Origin: Candidatus Gastranaerophilales bacterium
Lineage (GTDB): Bacteria; Cyanobacteriota; Vampirovibrionia; Gastranaerophilales; Gastranaerophilaceae
Assembly: GCA_944325565.1 (NCBI GenBank)
Contig: CALVAT010000008.1
Location: forward strand, 1 to 43,946
Reading direction: 5' to 3'
Length of the DNA stretch: 43,946 nt
Shown: positions 7,899-16,192 of the stretch, one piece after another
How the letters are laid out: every line of letters starts with the position of its first letter
Position numbering within the stretch: position 1 is the first letter of the stretch
Made by a program: the position numbers and the translations under genes
The notes under the pieces: model-generated
The model's database searches: none
Told to the model about the DNA's origin: nothing
What the model saw: only the letters and a program-made list of their open reading frames with translations

Positions 7899-10463
7899 AT
7901 GGAACAAATTTTATCCCAGCAAAATCTTCCCGATAAAACGAATTACCGATTTTTTGCATTCAATATTCTAAAAGCAAAAGCAAAAAATTTGTTTAAAAAC
8001 AATGCTGCTCTTGAGTGTCTGGCAAAATCAGATTATTTTTTTCAGGAACTTGCAAACACTTTTGGCAACCTTTATCAGCAGGGCGTAACCCCTGATAAAT
8101 TTCTTGCTGCCGTAAAAAGTATAAAGACTTCCGATACGGATAGCCAAAGACTTTTGCTTATTGCCGAACTTTACAACACTTACATAAATATAATGCAGCA
8201 AAACGCCTTTAAATTGCCTTTTTCTTTCCCGAACACTTGCAGCATAGAAAACACGCAGAATCCCGAAATAAAACAGCGTATAGATTTTCTGTTAAAGAGC
8301 TTTTGCGCGGGCGGCATACCATCTTTAGAAACCTCCGAGTCACAAAACATAGAGTACCTTGAGTTTTCTGATATACAAAGCGAAACCCTTTATATAATAG
8401 AAGAGATTAAATCACTGGTAGAATCGGGGCTGGCAAGTTTTTCTCAAATAGCTGTTTTTATTGATAAAACAGAAGCCAGAAAAAAATTCTTAGACCTTGT
8501 AAAAGCACAAAAACTGCCTGTTATAAGCAGTATTTACAACGAAGATTACGAAAACCTTAAACATAAAATTAATCTTTATCAGAGGATTTGCGAGGTTTTT
8601 CTTGAATTAAAACTCGACGCATTTTCTTATGACGCAATAAAAAACATAAATCTAACATCAAGAGCACAAAAAGAAATTTGTTTTGAAGAACTGGACGAAC
8701 TTTTTAAAACAATACTTCTTGATGTTGTAGAAAATCCCTACAGCGTCGATAAAGTTTTCACTAAAAAAGAAAACAGCCAAAAATCCCTTCTGGAAACTGT
8801 TTTTATACTGTGGAACACATTTGAAGAAAAAGACAAAGCGGCTTTGAGTGCGGAATTCAATGCAATAAAGAACTTTTATGAGGATTATAAAAATAACAAT
8901 TATGCTAAAGCAATTGAAACTCTTATTAAAAAGAATCTTTCAAAGTTCGAAAATACACCCGTAAAGGAGTCACTGCTCGGGAAAATAAAAAGCCTCAACG
9001 ATTTACAGAATCTTTTTGAAAAACTGGCTTCCCCGCCTGAGTTTGATTCTTTTAAAGAGATTATGCAGGGACTTCCAAAAGATGAAGAACTGTCTAAAAA
9101 TGCTATTTTTCTTTCGTCAATCACAACGGATATAAAAAAGCTGAAAGACATAAAATATGTTTATATCGCAGGGCTTACACAGAACAACTATCCGGGCGCT
9201 AATACTTCATATCCGTTTATTTCTTCCCAAACAAACATTGCACTTTTAGCTGAACTGAAAAAAATCAGCGCTGATGTTGAATACTTTTTAAAAACGGATG
9301 AAATCCACTTTGAACAGCAGCTTTATGCTTTTTGTAACGTAATGGGACTTGCAAAAAGCAAACTTACACTTGCAACACACACCTACGAAGCCAAAAAGCA
9401 GACACAGCCGTCAGTCTTTTTTAAACTGCTGAAAGATATTGACCCTAAAAACTTTAAACAGATAAATACAAGCCAAAATCCGGAAACAATAAAAGAATCA
9501 GCTCTAGAGCCTTCATCGGATGAACAAACTAAAGAAGCGGTTATTAAACCCGACGATATTTTAAGGCTCAATGCTTCCGCTATCAACACTTATTTAAAGT
9601 GTCCGAGAAAATACTATTATAAAAATCTTTTGAACTTAAAAGAGCCATATACATTTGCGGCAAGCTACGGAAGCATAGTACACGCAGTTTTTCAGGTGTT
9701 AAACACAAAATACAAAGATAACTACACTAAAGATACGGCAACAGAACTTGCCAATATTTTGTTTGATTCTGCCAAAAATGAGGACAGAGCAAAACAAGCT
9801 GGTTTTTCCGACACGGATATTGAACTTGTAAAAGCAGCAAGCGAGCTTTCACTGTCCGAGATGAAAAATAATTTTTACGACGCAGTAGCTGATTTTGATT
9901 ACTCAGGCGGCTTTGACCACCCGCCCGTTAATGCCGTATGTGAAAAATCCTTTTTCTTTACGCTTGATGAATTGCCCAATGTTTCTTTTGACGGAAGAAT
10001 TGACGCTATTATAACGGATTCGGACGGCCAAACAAGCGTAATAGACTACAAAACAGGCAAAGATAAAACTAACACGCTCGATTATGCCGTGAGCGAATAC
10101 GGCGTGAATTTTAAACTAAAAACAGGCAAAGACCCGTCCAACATAGAGAATTTACAAAAAGCCTATGACTATCAGATTCCGCTTTACTACCTTGCAATAC
10201 AAAACAGCAGGGATTTAGAGGAGTTCAAAAACAGAATATCTCAACTCGGACTGGTTTATATAAGACCAAAATCAAAAGATAACGGCTGTAATGAGGATTT
10301 TATCAGCGCAGACAGGCTTGAGCAGTATAAAGACAAAATTATACAAAATTTAAAAGAAACAGTCATAGACAAAATTTTGGCCGAAACTGACTTTAAACCC
10401 GAAAAAAGCTGGGATTGCGACAACTGTGCATACAAATACCTTTGTGACAGAGAGGATGACTGA
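7899..10463 (+). CDS. addB: AddB-like exonuclease with Fe-S PD-(D/E)XK domain, short helicase part
   Basis: Predicted nuclease subunit of an AddAB-type complex that trims double-strand breaks for RecA. The 854-aa protein ends in a RecB/AddB-type PD-(D/E)XK nuclease domain: LKCPRKYYYKNLL (Cys568), YGSIVHAVF, FDGRIDAI and VIDYKTGK. Cys568 together with Cys840, Cys843 and Cys849 (C-x2-C-x5-C) reproduces the spacing of the AddB iron-sulphur cluster. The N-terminal ~540 residues keep a weak inactive-helicase resemblance (YVYIAGLTQNNYPG near 425) but I see no Walker A, and the protein is about 300 residues shorter than classical AddB. No clear ribosome site, so it is likely translated by coupling from the GNAT gene. 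Its stop overlaps the helicase start by one base. Confidence 0.82.
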   Translation: MEQILSQQNLPDKTNYRFFAFNILKAKAKNLFKNNAALECLAKSDYFFQELANTFGNLYQQGVTPDKFLAAVKSIKTSDTDSQRLLLIAELYNTYINIMQQNAFKLPFSFPNTCSIENTQNPEIKQRIDFLLKSFCAGGIPSLETSESQNIEYLEFSDIQSETLYIIEEIKSLVESGLASFSQIAVFIDKTEARKKFLDLVKAQKLPVISSIYNEDYENLKHKINLYQRICEVFLELKLDAFSYDAIKNINLTSRAQKEICFEELDELFKTILLDVVENPYSVDKVFTKKENSQKSLLETVFILWNTFEEKDKAALSAEFNAIKNFYEDYKNNNYAKAIETLIKKNLSKFENTPVKESLLGKIKSLNDLQNLFEKLASPPEFDSFKEIMQGLPKDEELSKNAIFLSSITTDIKKLKDIKYVYIAGLTQNNYPGANTSYPFISSQTNIALLAELKKISADVEYFLKTDEIHFEQQLYAFCNVMGLAKSKLTLATHTYEAKKQTQPSVFFKLLKDIDPKNFKQINTSQNPETIKESALEPSSDEQTKEAVIKPDDILRLNASAINTYLKCPRKYYYKNLLNLKEPYTFAASYGSIVHAVFQVLNTKYKDNYTKDTATELANILFDSAKNEDRAKQAGFSDTDIELVKAASELSLSEMKNNFYDAVADFDYSGGFDHPPVNAVCEKSFFFTLDELPNVSFDGRIDAIITDSDGQTSVIDYKTGKDKTNTLDYAVSEYGVNFKLKTGKDPSNIENLQKAYDYQIPLYYLAIQNSRDLEEFKNRISQLGLVYIRPKSKDNGCNEDFISADRLEQYKDKIIQNLKETVIDKILAETDFKPEKSWDCDNCAYKYLCDREDD

Positions 10464-12913
10464 TGGAAAGTATATTGAAAAATACTTTGGAAAATATTGC
10501 AAACGGGCTGAATGACGCGCAAAAACAGGCAGTGCTCAATCCTCTTGAATCCTGCACAAAAATCGTTGCAGGTGCCGGAACGGGAAAAACTCAGATTATC
10601 TCCCGACGTTTTACAAAGCTTGTGCTGGACTTAAAAAATCAGGGCGTGGAAAATCCGCAATCAAAAATACTTGTAATCACTTTTACGGACAAGGCCGCAG
10701 GCGAGATGAAAGACAGAATCGTAAAAACTCTGGAATCCAACGGCATCAAAGCTCTTGGCACGGAAGATTTGTGGATTTCCACCTTTCACAGCTTTTGTAT
10801 GCGAATTTTAAGAAAATATTCAATCGAAGCAGGCTTATCACCTTCTTTTAAAATGGCTGACGAAAAACAGCTCAAAGAAATCTATGACAGGCTTATAAAA
10901 CGCATAAAATACGGGGAACTGCTTAATATTGATGAAGTTTCAAGCCTGAACAAAGTCAGCGATATAGACACACTGCTTGAAGACATTTACGGAGTAATAA
11001 AAAAAATAAAATCCCTCGGGATTTCACCGCAGGAATTTTTAGAAAAATCTGTAAAATCCACAAAAGATTTTTCACAAAACTTGATGAATACGCCTTTCAA
11101 GTTCGAAACAAAAGAAGATTACGCAGACAGCTGGGCAAGACATTTTACCCCCTACACGGATGACAGTCTGATACTAAACGGAGATGTTTTTGACGCTATT
11201 GCAAAGCCAAAGCTGATACTTGATAAAAACGGAAAAAGAAAAGCAATTGAATACTCTATGGCTCAGGGTTTTCCTGAAAATATACCTCTGATTGAAGAAA
11301 CAGAACTTTTGCTTACAAAAATCATTGCACAAATTTACGACCTTTATCAAAAAGAGCTTGAAAAAGAAGATATTGCCGACTTTGACGACCTGATAAACAA
11401 AACGATACAGATTTTTAAACAAAACGAACTTATAAAAACATACTATCAAAAGTATTTTAAACATATTATTGTAGACGAGTTTCAAGACACCAACGGCGCA
11501 CAGCTCGAGCTTATTGAACTACTTCTTGACCCCGAACAGGCGGATTTGACCTATGTAGGGGACAGAAAACAATCAATTTACGGCTTCAGATACGCTCAGA
11601 TGGAAAACCTTGAGGTGCTTCATCAAAATGTTGAAAAAAAATATTCAAAACATTTTACCCCGATTAACCTTTCTATAAACTACCGCTCTACGCCCGAGGT
11701 TTTGAATGCGGTAAATTTTGTCACGCAAAACGAATTGAAACTTCAAAATGAAAATTTGAGTGCAAACCCGAACACAACCTTCCCCGATACAAAAAAGGAC
11801 GTAAAAGTCACGGTGATAGACGAGTTTGAAAACGCTCACGAACTGCAAATCGCGCAGGCAAATTATATAGCACAGGAAATAGAAAGTCTTATCTCACGTG
11901 ATAATGCAGAATTTAAAGACTTTGCCGTGCTTGTAAAATCACACTCACAGGCTGATATCATTGAACGTGAACTAAAAAAGAAAAATATCCCCTCAATCAA
12001 AAAGGTAAACACAGGCTTTTTTGAAGAAAATGTTGTCAAAAATGCACTAAGCGCTTTAAGACTAATAAAAAACACTGAAGATGAGCAGGCTTTGATACGT
12101 CTTTTAAAGGTTAACAACTCCGATGCTGCTATTTATGCGATGAAAAGAGAGTTTGACAAAAATCTTAAAGAAATAATTGAGCCCGATGAGCTTAAACGAT
12201 TGAATTTTGCTCAGAAGTTTCTGCTGCTAAAAGAGGGTGAAAAAGTGGAACATCCGCTGCTGGATTCGATTTATGAAACAATAAATTACCTGAGAAAAAA
12301 TAAAAATTCTCTGACTCTGCTGCAGATATTTGAAATTATAAAAGAAAAACTTCCTCTCTACTGTTTGAAGACAAAAACTGCGCAAACAGACTCCGTAAGC
12401 ATCAGCAGTAATCTTTCAATTCTTGAAAAAATAATAGATGATTTTGAGCAGAACGAAAACTACATCAGTATTAACAGGCTGATTGATTATCTGGAACAAA
12501 TCAAAGATGACAGGAATTTTGAACTCCCGTCAATTAACACGGGCGAGGTTAATGCCGTTCAAATCCTTACAATACACGCCTCTAAAGGATTGGAATACTC
12601 TTACGTTTTTGTTTTAAGCATAGCAAATATGTCAAAAAATCCTGACAAATCAGGGATAATTTTTGATATGCAATACGGTAACAAACCGGGTTTTGGGATT
12701 ATAGCCAACAAATTTAACGGCAAAGATACACCCAAAGCCCTTATATACAAACAATTATGGAAAAAGCCCAGAGAAGAAAACGAAGCATTAAGGCTGTTTT
12801 ACGTCGCTGTGAGCCGTGCAAAAAAATATCTCAACGTATTGAGTTTTGAGCCTTATGCCTCTGTAAAACCCGTTGAATACATAGACAATCTTTCAAACTA
12901 CATCAATGTATAA
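10463..12913 (+). CDS. addA: UvrD/AddA-like superfamily 1 DNA helicase
   Basis: Predicted 3'-5' DNA helicase acting with the nuclease encoded just upstream. The 816-aa protein has all SF1A motifs: Q motif LNDAQKQAV, Walker A AGAGTGKTQ (36-44), Ia LVITFTDKAAGEMKDRI, II VDEFQDTN, III YVGDRKQSIYGFRYA, IV INYRS, V ILTIHASKGLEYSYVFVLS and VI RLFYVAVSRAKKYL. The C-terminal nuclease domain of classical AddA (about 1200 aa) is missing, so the pair would have one nuclease site, in the AddB-like partner. PcrA/UvrD is an alternative, but the ATGA-type coupling (stop TGA and start ATG sharing a base) with the nuclease argues for AddA. The last 11 bases overlap the convergent XRE gene. Confidence 0.85.
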   Translation: MESILKNTLENIANGLNDAQKQAVLNPLESCTKIVAGAGTGKTQIISRRFTKLVLDLKNQGVENPQSKILVITFTDKAAGEMKDRIVKTLESNGIKALGTEDLWISTFHSFCMRILRKYSIEAGLSPSFKMADEKQLKEIYDRLIKRIKYGELLNIDEVSSLNKVSDIDTLLEDIYGVIKKIKSLGISPQEFLEKSVKSTKDFSQNLMNTPFKFETKEDYADSWARHFTPYTDDSLILNGDVFDAIAKPKLILDKNGKRKAIEYSMAQGFPENIPLIEETELLLTKIIAQIYDLYQKELEKEDIADFDDLINKTIQIFKQNELIKTYYQKYFKHIIVDEFQDTNGAQLELIELLLDPEQADLTYVGDRKQSIYGFRYAQMENLEVLHQNVEKKYSKHFTPINLSINYRSTPEVLNAVNFVTQNELKLQNENLSANPNTTFPDTKKDVKVTVIDEFENAHELQIAQANYIAQEIESLISRDNAEFKDFAVLVKSHSQADIIERELKKKNIPSIKKVNTGFFEENVVKNALSALRLIKNTEDEQALIRLLKVNNSDAAIYAMKREFDKNLKEIIEPDELKRLNFAQKFLLLKEGEKVEHPLLDSIYETINYLRKNKNSLTLLQIFEIIKEKLPLYCLKTKTAQTDSVSISSNLSILEKIIDDFEQNENYISINRLIDYLEQIKDDRNFELPSINTGEVNAVQILTIHASKGLEYSYVFVLSIANMSKNPDKSGIIFDMQYGNKPGFGIIANKFNGKDTPKALIYKQLWKKPREENEALRLFYVAVSRAKKYLNVLSFEPYASVKPVEYIDNLSNYINV

Positions 12914-13220
12914 AATGATATACAGCTTTATAAAAAGTGCTCAGTTCTTCATCACTCATTGAAGCAATACATTGATTTATTTCATCAACAATTTGAGAGC
13001 GGCTTTTAACAGTTTCTGTTTCAAAAAAATCAATGACACTGACCCCAAGTGCAGCAGCAATCTTTTCTAAGGTTTCAATTGACGGTTTGCTGTAAGAATT
13101 TTCCAATCTGACAATACTTCTATGATTCATACAAACCATTTCAGCCAGCTTTTCTTGAGAAAGTTTTTTTCTCTTTCTGATTTCTTTTATTCTTGCGCCA
13201 ATCAAGTCTGAATTTAACAT
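12903..13220 (-). CDS. XRE-family helix-turn-helix regulator
   Basis: Predicted DNA-binding repressor. Residues about 6-65 form a Cro/CI-type five-helix domain: IGARIKEIRKRKKLSQEKLA, then MNHRSIVRLENSYSKPS as the recognition helix, then ETLEKIAAALGVSVIDFFE. The remaining 40 residues (DEINQCIASMSDEELSTFYK) are a short helical tail that may dimerise; there is no peptidase or cupin domain. Ribosome site AGAGAGG before the ATG. It converges on the helicase gene with an 11-base overlap and diverges from a glycosyltransferase gene. The intergenic palindrome at 13319-13336 is a plausible target. Confidence 0.88.
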   Translation of the reverse strand: MLNSDLIGARIKEIRKRKKLSQEKLAEMVCMNHRSIVRLENSYSKPSIETLEKIAAALGVSVIDFFETETVKSRSQIVDEINQCIASMSDEELSTFYKAVYHFIH

Positions 13221-13288
13221 AATACCTCTCTATTTACAGCTTAATCGGCAAACAAAGATAAAACTACGCACTTTTGTGTCGTAAAATA

Positions 13289-13336
13289 TTGATTTTTAAT
13301 ACATATGTGTCCTATAATCATGACATTGATGTCATG
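13289..13336 (+). promoter_or_regulatory. Promoter with palindromic operator before the glycosyltransferase
   Basis: TTGATT (13289-13294) and a perfect TATAAT (13313-13318) are separated by 18 bases. Immediately after the -10 lies a perfect inverted repeat, CATGACAT-tg-ATGTCATG (13319-13336), so the predicted start near 13325 is inside the palindrome. A related ATGTCATA half-site follows at 13361-13368. The position is right for repression by the divergent XRE regulator, which is an inference. Confidence 0.65.
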
Positions 13337-13381
13337 CTAACCACTAAAAAATACATGCAAATGTCATATCAGGAGAACAAT

Positions 13382-14491
13382 ATGAAAAATAGAATAGGTA
13401 TAATAGAATCAGGTTTTATGTCAAATTATCTGCAGGATTTTATAAACTGCTGCGAACAAAACGGCATAGAAATAGATTTGTTCACCTATTACAGAAATTC
13501 CAATTACGCAAAATACGCCAAAAACGTTTACAGGTTAAAAGAGGTTTATCTCCCCAAAAAAATAAAATCCAAACAACCGCTGGAAAATGAAATAAAAAAA
13601 CTTGTTGATATAAACAGCTATGACTATATTTTAACAGACTGCATGGGACTGTCATTTACCTGCAATATTTTTCATAATATTTCTCTTACACAAAGAATGG
13701 CAATAACTCGAAATTTTTTATACAGAAAATTGCTTCAGTTTAGCCACAAAAAACAGATTGAACACGAAAAATACTATTACAGAAACTGTCCTAAGACAGT
13801 AGTTGTTTCAAATTACTTAAAACAGGATTACGCAAAAAACTGCGGAATAAATTCCGACAGCATAATTGTTGCATATCCCGGAACAAACAACGAGCATCTT
13901 TTAAATTATCCTCTACAAAAAAATAAGAATATCTTTACTATAGGTGCAGTAACCTGCGGTTTCGTTACAAAAGGCGGGTATAACGTATTAAATGCCCTCA
14001 GAATATTAAAGAAAAAATATTCCCCCGCTCAATTGCGGGTGAGAATAATCAATCCCAATTATCAAAAACAAAAAATACTGCATCTTTATCTTAAATTTTT
14101 TAATCTGACGAAATACATTGATTTAATACCTTATCAAAAAGATATTAACAAATTCTATAAAACACTGGACTGTCTTGTATGCGCAAGCAACTATGAAGCC
14201 TTCGGCAGAATTGTAACAGAAGGAATGTTGTGCAATGTTCCGGTTATTGTCGGCTCGAATGTAGGTGCAGCAGACATCATAAAAGACGGAGAAAACGGTT
14301 TTATTTTTGATGCAAAAGATCCGGCCAAAAATCTTGCACAAAAAATTGAAGAAGTGATAAAAATAAGCGCCAAACAAGATAATACTCTTGAATCAATTAC
14401 CGGAAAAGCTCTGCAAACAGCCAAACAGCTAAGCTGGGCAAACTTTGCAAAAAATATTTTCTATGGACTATATCCAGAGCTACGTTTGTAA
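13382..14491 (+). CDS. Glycosyltransferase, GT4-like (GT-B fold)
   Basis: Predicted nucleotide-sugar-dependent transferase for a surface polysaccharide or glycolipid; donor and acceptor unknown. The 369-aa protein has an N-terminal acceptor half with little conservation (IGIIESGFMSNYLQDF opening) and a well-conserved C-terminal donor half: GAVTCGFVTKGGYNVLNALR, then IDLIPYQKDINKFYKTLDCL, then EAFGRIVTEGM with the E-x7-E pair Glu272/Glu280, and GSNVGAADIIKDGENGFIFD. I chose the ATG at 13382 because AGGAG lies seven bases before it. The open frame extends upstream to 13274, but that part covers the promoter and palindrome. It stands alone, so a cell-surface pathway cannot be assigned from neighbours. 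Confidence 0.85.
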   Translation: MKNRIGIIESGFMSNYLQDFINCCEQNGIEIDLFTYYRNSNYAKYAKNVYRLKEVYLPKKIKSKQPLENEIKKLVDINSYDYILTDCMGLSFTCNIFHNISLTQRMAITRNFLYRKLLQFSHKKQIEHEKYYYRNCPKTVVVSNYLKQDYAKNCGINSDSIIVAYPGTNNEHLLNYPLQKNKNIFTIGAVTCGFVTKGGYNVLNALRILKKKYSPAQLRVRIINPNYQKQKILHLYLKFFNLTKYIDLIPYQKDINKFYKTLDCLVCASNYEAFGRIVTEGMLCNVPVIVGSNVGAADIIKDGENGFIFDAKDPAKNLAQKIEEVIKISAKQDNTLESITGKALQTAKQLSWANFAKNIFYGLYPELRL

Positions 14492-14530
14492 ACTTATGTA
14501 AATATTTTTAGCAAATTAACAACTTTCTCC

Positions 14531-14558
14531 TAAAGTTCATTAAACTTTAAGCCGATAA
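14531..14558 (+). promoter_or_regulatory. Candidate sigma-28 (FliA) flagellar promoter
   Basis: TAAAGTTC (14531-14538) and GCCGATAA (14551-14558) match the FliA consensus (TAAAGTTT, 11 bases, GCCGATAA) at 15 of 16 positions; the spacer is 12 rather than 11. Transcription would start near 14566, about 30 bases before the 126-aa gene. TAAAGTT also forms a 7-bp inverted repeat with AACTTTA at 14543-14549. Confidence 0.7.
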
Positions 14559-14596
14559 CAAATCTGTGGAACAAATATCAAACAGGAGAAGATAAA

Positions 14597-14977
14597 ATGA
14601 CAGAAAACATTCGCGGAATTGGTATCAACACAGGTTCAGTAAATCCTTATGGCGCTCAGGCAAAAGGCAGTGAAGCAAAGCCGGAAGAAAAACAACCCGA
14701 GGTAAAAACAAACACACCTCAAAACCAAACAGTTAAACCGGAAGATGTATTGGCTTATATGGCTAATTCGGCAGTAGTTGTTAATCCGAAAGCCACAACA
14801 AAGACTTACGACGTATCAAAATATGTCACACCTGAACAGGCAGCACGTATTGCAGGTTTTGTAACAAGCTTTGAAGATCAGGTAGCAAAAGGCTTGATTG
14901 CAATAAATGAAATGGAAGAATTTGAAGGACTTTCTGAAGCTGCAAAATATGAAATAGCTGCTGCTATGGTTCAATAA
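14597..14977 (+). CDS. Protein of unknown function, possibly flagella-regulated
   Basis: Not recognised. The 126-aa product has a disordered N-terminal half rich in Pro, Glu, Lys, Gln and Asn (residues about 10-50), then a short region KPEDVLAYMANSAVVV, and a probably helical C-terminal part (YVTPEQAARIAGFVTSFEDQ to EAAKYEIAAAMVQ). There is no signal peptide, membrane segment or cysteine. The ATG has a clear AGGAGA site. The upstream sequence matches a sigma-28 promoter closely, which would make it part of the late flagellar regulon: for example an export chaperone, a secreted filament-associated protein or an anti-sigma factor. It shows no FlgM signature that I can identify, so the role is open. 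A hairpin terminator follows. Confidence 0.75.
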   Translation: MTENIRGIGINTGSVNPYGAQAKGSEAKPEEKQPEVKTNTPQNQTVKPEDVLAYMANSAVVVNPKATTKTYDVSKYVTPEQAARIAGFVTSFEDQVAKGLIAINEMEEFEGLSEAAKYEIAAAMVQ

Positions 14978-15034
14978 GTACGAAAAAGATTCATACACTA
15001 TACCTCCAACTTCTCCGATATTAATATACGTTTG

Positions 15035-15065
15035 AAGCCTTTAGCATAATGCTTAAAGGCTTTTT
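15035..15065 (+). terminator. Terminator after the 126-aa gene
   Basis: Stem AAGCCTTTAGC (15035-15045) pairs with GCTTAAAGGCTT (15051-15062) with one bulge, loop ATAAT, followed by a T-run. It lies 58 bases downstream of the stop at 14977. Confidence 0.85.
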
Positions 15066-15068
15066 ATT

Positions 15069-15296
15069 ATGTATAATTTCAGTATGTATATAATTGAATT
15101 GATTGCAAAATTAATAAAAAATGAAAAAAAGGCAAAACCGGACAACATGCCGCCTGAGGTCGATTATGAAAACACATGTAATCATGTATTTCTTCCGATT
15201 GACAGCACAGGAGAAACTCTTGCCTGCTCAAAATGCGGGCTGGTAGTAAAAAACGAACCGTCTATGGTTAAGCCTAAAAATCCCTTTACAATGTAA
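15069..15296 (+). CDS. Small zinc-ribbon-like protein
   Basis: Unknown function. The 75-aa protein has a short hydrophobic/charged N-terminal helix (IIELIAKLIKNEKKA) and a candidate metal site: TCNHVFLPID followed by LACSKCGLVV, i.e. C-x-H and C-x2-C, like a treble-clef or zinc ribbon. The start is uncertain. The ATG at 15069 directly follows a terminator. The ATG at 15084 (MYIIEL) lies seven bases after a perfect TATAAT at 15072-15077, so a leaderless transcript from that second ATG is possible. Neither start has a good independent ribosome site. It stands alone between two terminated or promoter-bearing units. Confidence 0.65.
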   Translation: MYNFSMYIIELIAKLIKNEKKAKPDNMPPEVDYENTCNHVFLPIDSTGETLACSKCGLVVKNEPSMVKPKNPFTM

Positions 15297-15314
15297 AGAT
15301 ATTTGACTTTCATA

Positions 15315-15344
15315 TTTACGTAAACAGGGGCTTTGAAATATAAT
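15315..15344 (+). promoter_or_regulatory. Promoter for the MerR-like coiled-coil gene
   Basis: TTTACG (15315-15320) and a perfect TATAAT (15339-15344) are 18 bases apart, with a predicted start near 15351. This leaves an unusually long leader of about 120 bases before the coding region. Confidence 0.5.
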
Positions 15345-15371
15345 ACTTATAATTAATATATATTTCATAAG

Positions 15372-15446
15372 ATCAAGAGGCGAAGTCCGGCACTAATAAA
15401 ATATACAGTGTGCACGGGGTTTTGAGGAAAGGTTTCCACAAAATCA
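15372..15446 (+). promoter_or_regulatory. Structured 5' leader, possible cis-regulatory RNA
   Basis: The leader between the promoter and the TTG start is GC-richer than its surroundings. The strongest element is a hairpin at 15419-15446, where GGTTTTGAGGAAA pairs with TTTCCACAAAATC through a GGAA-aggt-TTCC tip with two imperfect pairs. Upstream, CCGGCACT and AGTGTGCACGG can form an interrupted stem. I do not recognise a known riboswitch. It could be a new regulatory leader or a small RNA. Confidence 0.4.
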
Positions 15447-15471
15447 AGGATTTCAAGAAGGAAGGGTAACC

Positions 15472-16137
15472 TTGAGTAATATTACTAACGGGCATTTAAA
15501 TTCTTCATTAAAACATTTCTCCGTCGAAACAGTCAGAAATCTTTTAAATACTGACAACAAGGGCATAGCTAAATTGTGTGCTCAGGTTTCTTTAATGCCC
15601 AAAAAAGATGAATATGGCAGAACTTATTTTACCAAAGATGATTTGGAAATTTTAAGACGGGTTAACGCCATGAATCAGGAGGTTCAGGAGGTCAAAAATC
15701 TGAACAAAAAATCCTATGCTTCAGTACCTCTAAAACCTAAAAAACCTACCAATACGCCGGAGCCGCAGATATGTCCACAGCCCGTTGAAAATAATCTCGC
15801 GGATGGAATACAGCCGATGCCTCAGACCGTTAATTTTCCTATGAAAATGAATTCAAATATTGCAATTGAAAAAATTTGTTCAGCATTTTCTGATATGGAA
15901 ATCAGCCTGAGAGAAAAAATGTCACAATTACTGGAAGAAAAATTGGACGAAAAACTCGATGGCATGGACGAGGTTGTGGTTGAGCTTGTCAGATGCAAAA
16001 CAGAAAACGAAACTTTGCGATACAAAATGAACGAGCTTAATAAAGAAGTTTATAACCTTAAAAACGAATTGAGCAAATACAAACCGCTGGGATTGGGATT
16101 TTATATAAAAAACGGCGGTGATTCCTCACTTATATAA
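15472..16137 (+). CDS. MerR-like helix-turn-helix protein with coiled-coil tail
   Basis: Predicted DNA-binding protein of unknown target. Residues about 12-60 resemble a MerR/excisionase winged helix (SVETVRNLLNTDNKGIAKLC, then DEYGRTYFTKDDLEILRRV). A Pro/Lys-rich linker (80-115) follows, and from about 125 to 205 a long coiled coil (SLREKMSQLLEEKLDEKLDG, then ENETLRYKMNELNKEVYNLK). Length 221 aa. The start codon is TTG, supported by AAGGAAGGG five to seven bases before it and by the lack of an upstream ATG in frame. A structured leader of about 120 bases precedes it. Coiled-coil MerR-like proteins of this kind can act in nucleoid or plasmid organisation, but nothing here decides that. Confidence 0.7.
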   Translation: MSNITNGHLNSSLKHFSVETVRNLLNTDNKGIAKLCAQVSLMPKKDEYGRTYFTKDDLEILRRVNAMNQEVQEVKNLNKKSYASVPLKPKKPTNTPEPQICPQPVENNLADGIQPMPQTVNFPMKMNSNIAIEKICSAFSDMEISLREKMSQLLEEKLDEKLDGMDEVVVELVRCKTENETLRYKMNELNKEVYNLKNELSKYKPLGLGFYIKNGGDSSLI

Positions 16138-16192
16138 TTATTTTTGTTTTAAATTTTTTTGATTGTATAATAAATTTTCAAGGGAGAAATTT

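Noticed and set aside
13242-13249. GCCGATTA on the minus strand upstream of the XRE gene as a second sigma-28 promoter
   Set aside because: One mismatch in the -10 and no TAAA at the right distance.
15372-15390. RNase P RNA-like GAGGnnAAGTCCGG string in the leader
   Set aside because: The element is far too short for RNase P RNA and the remaining conserved parts are missing.
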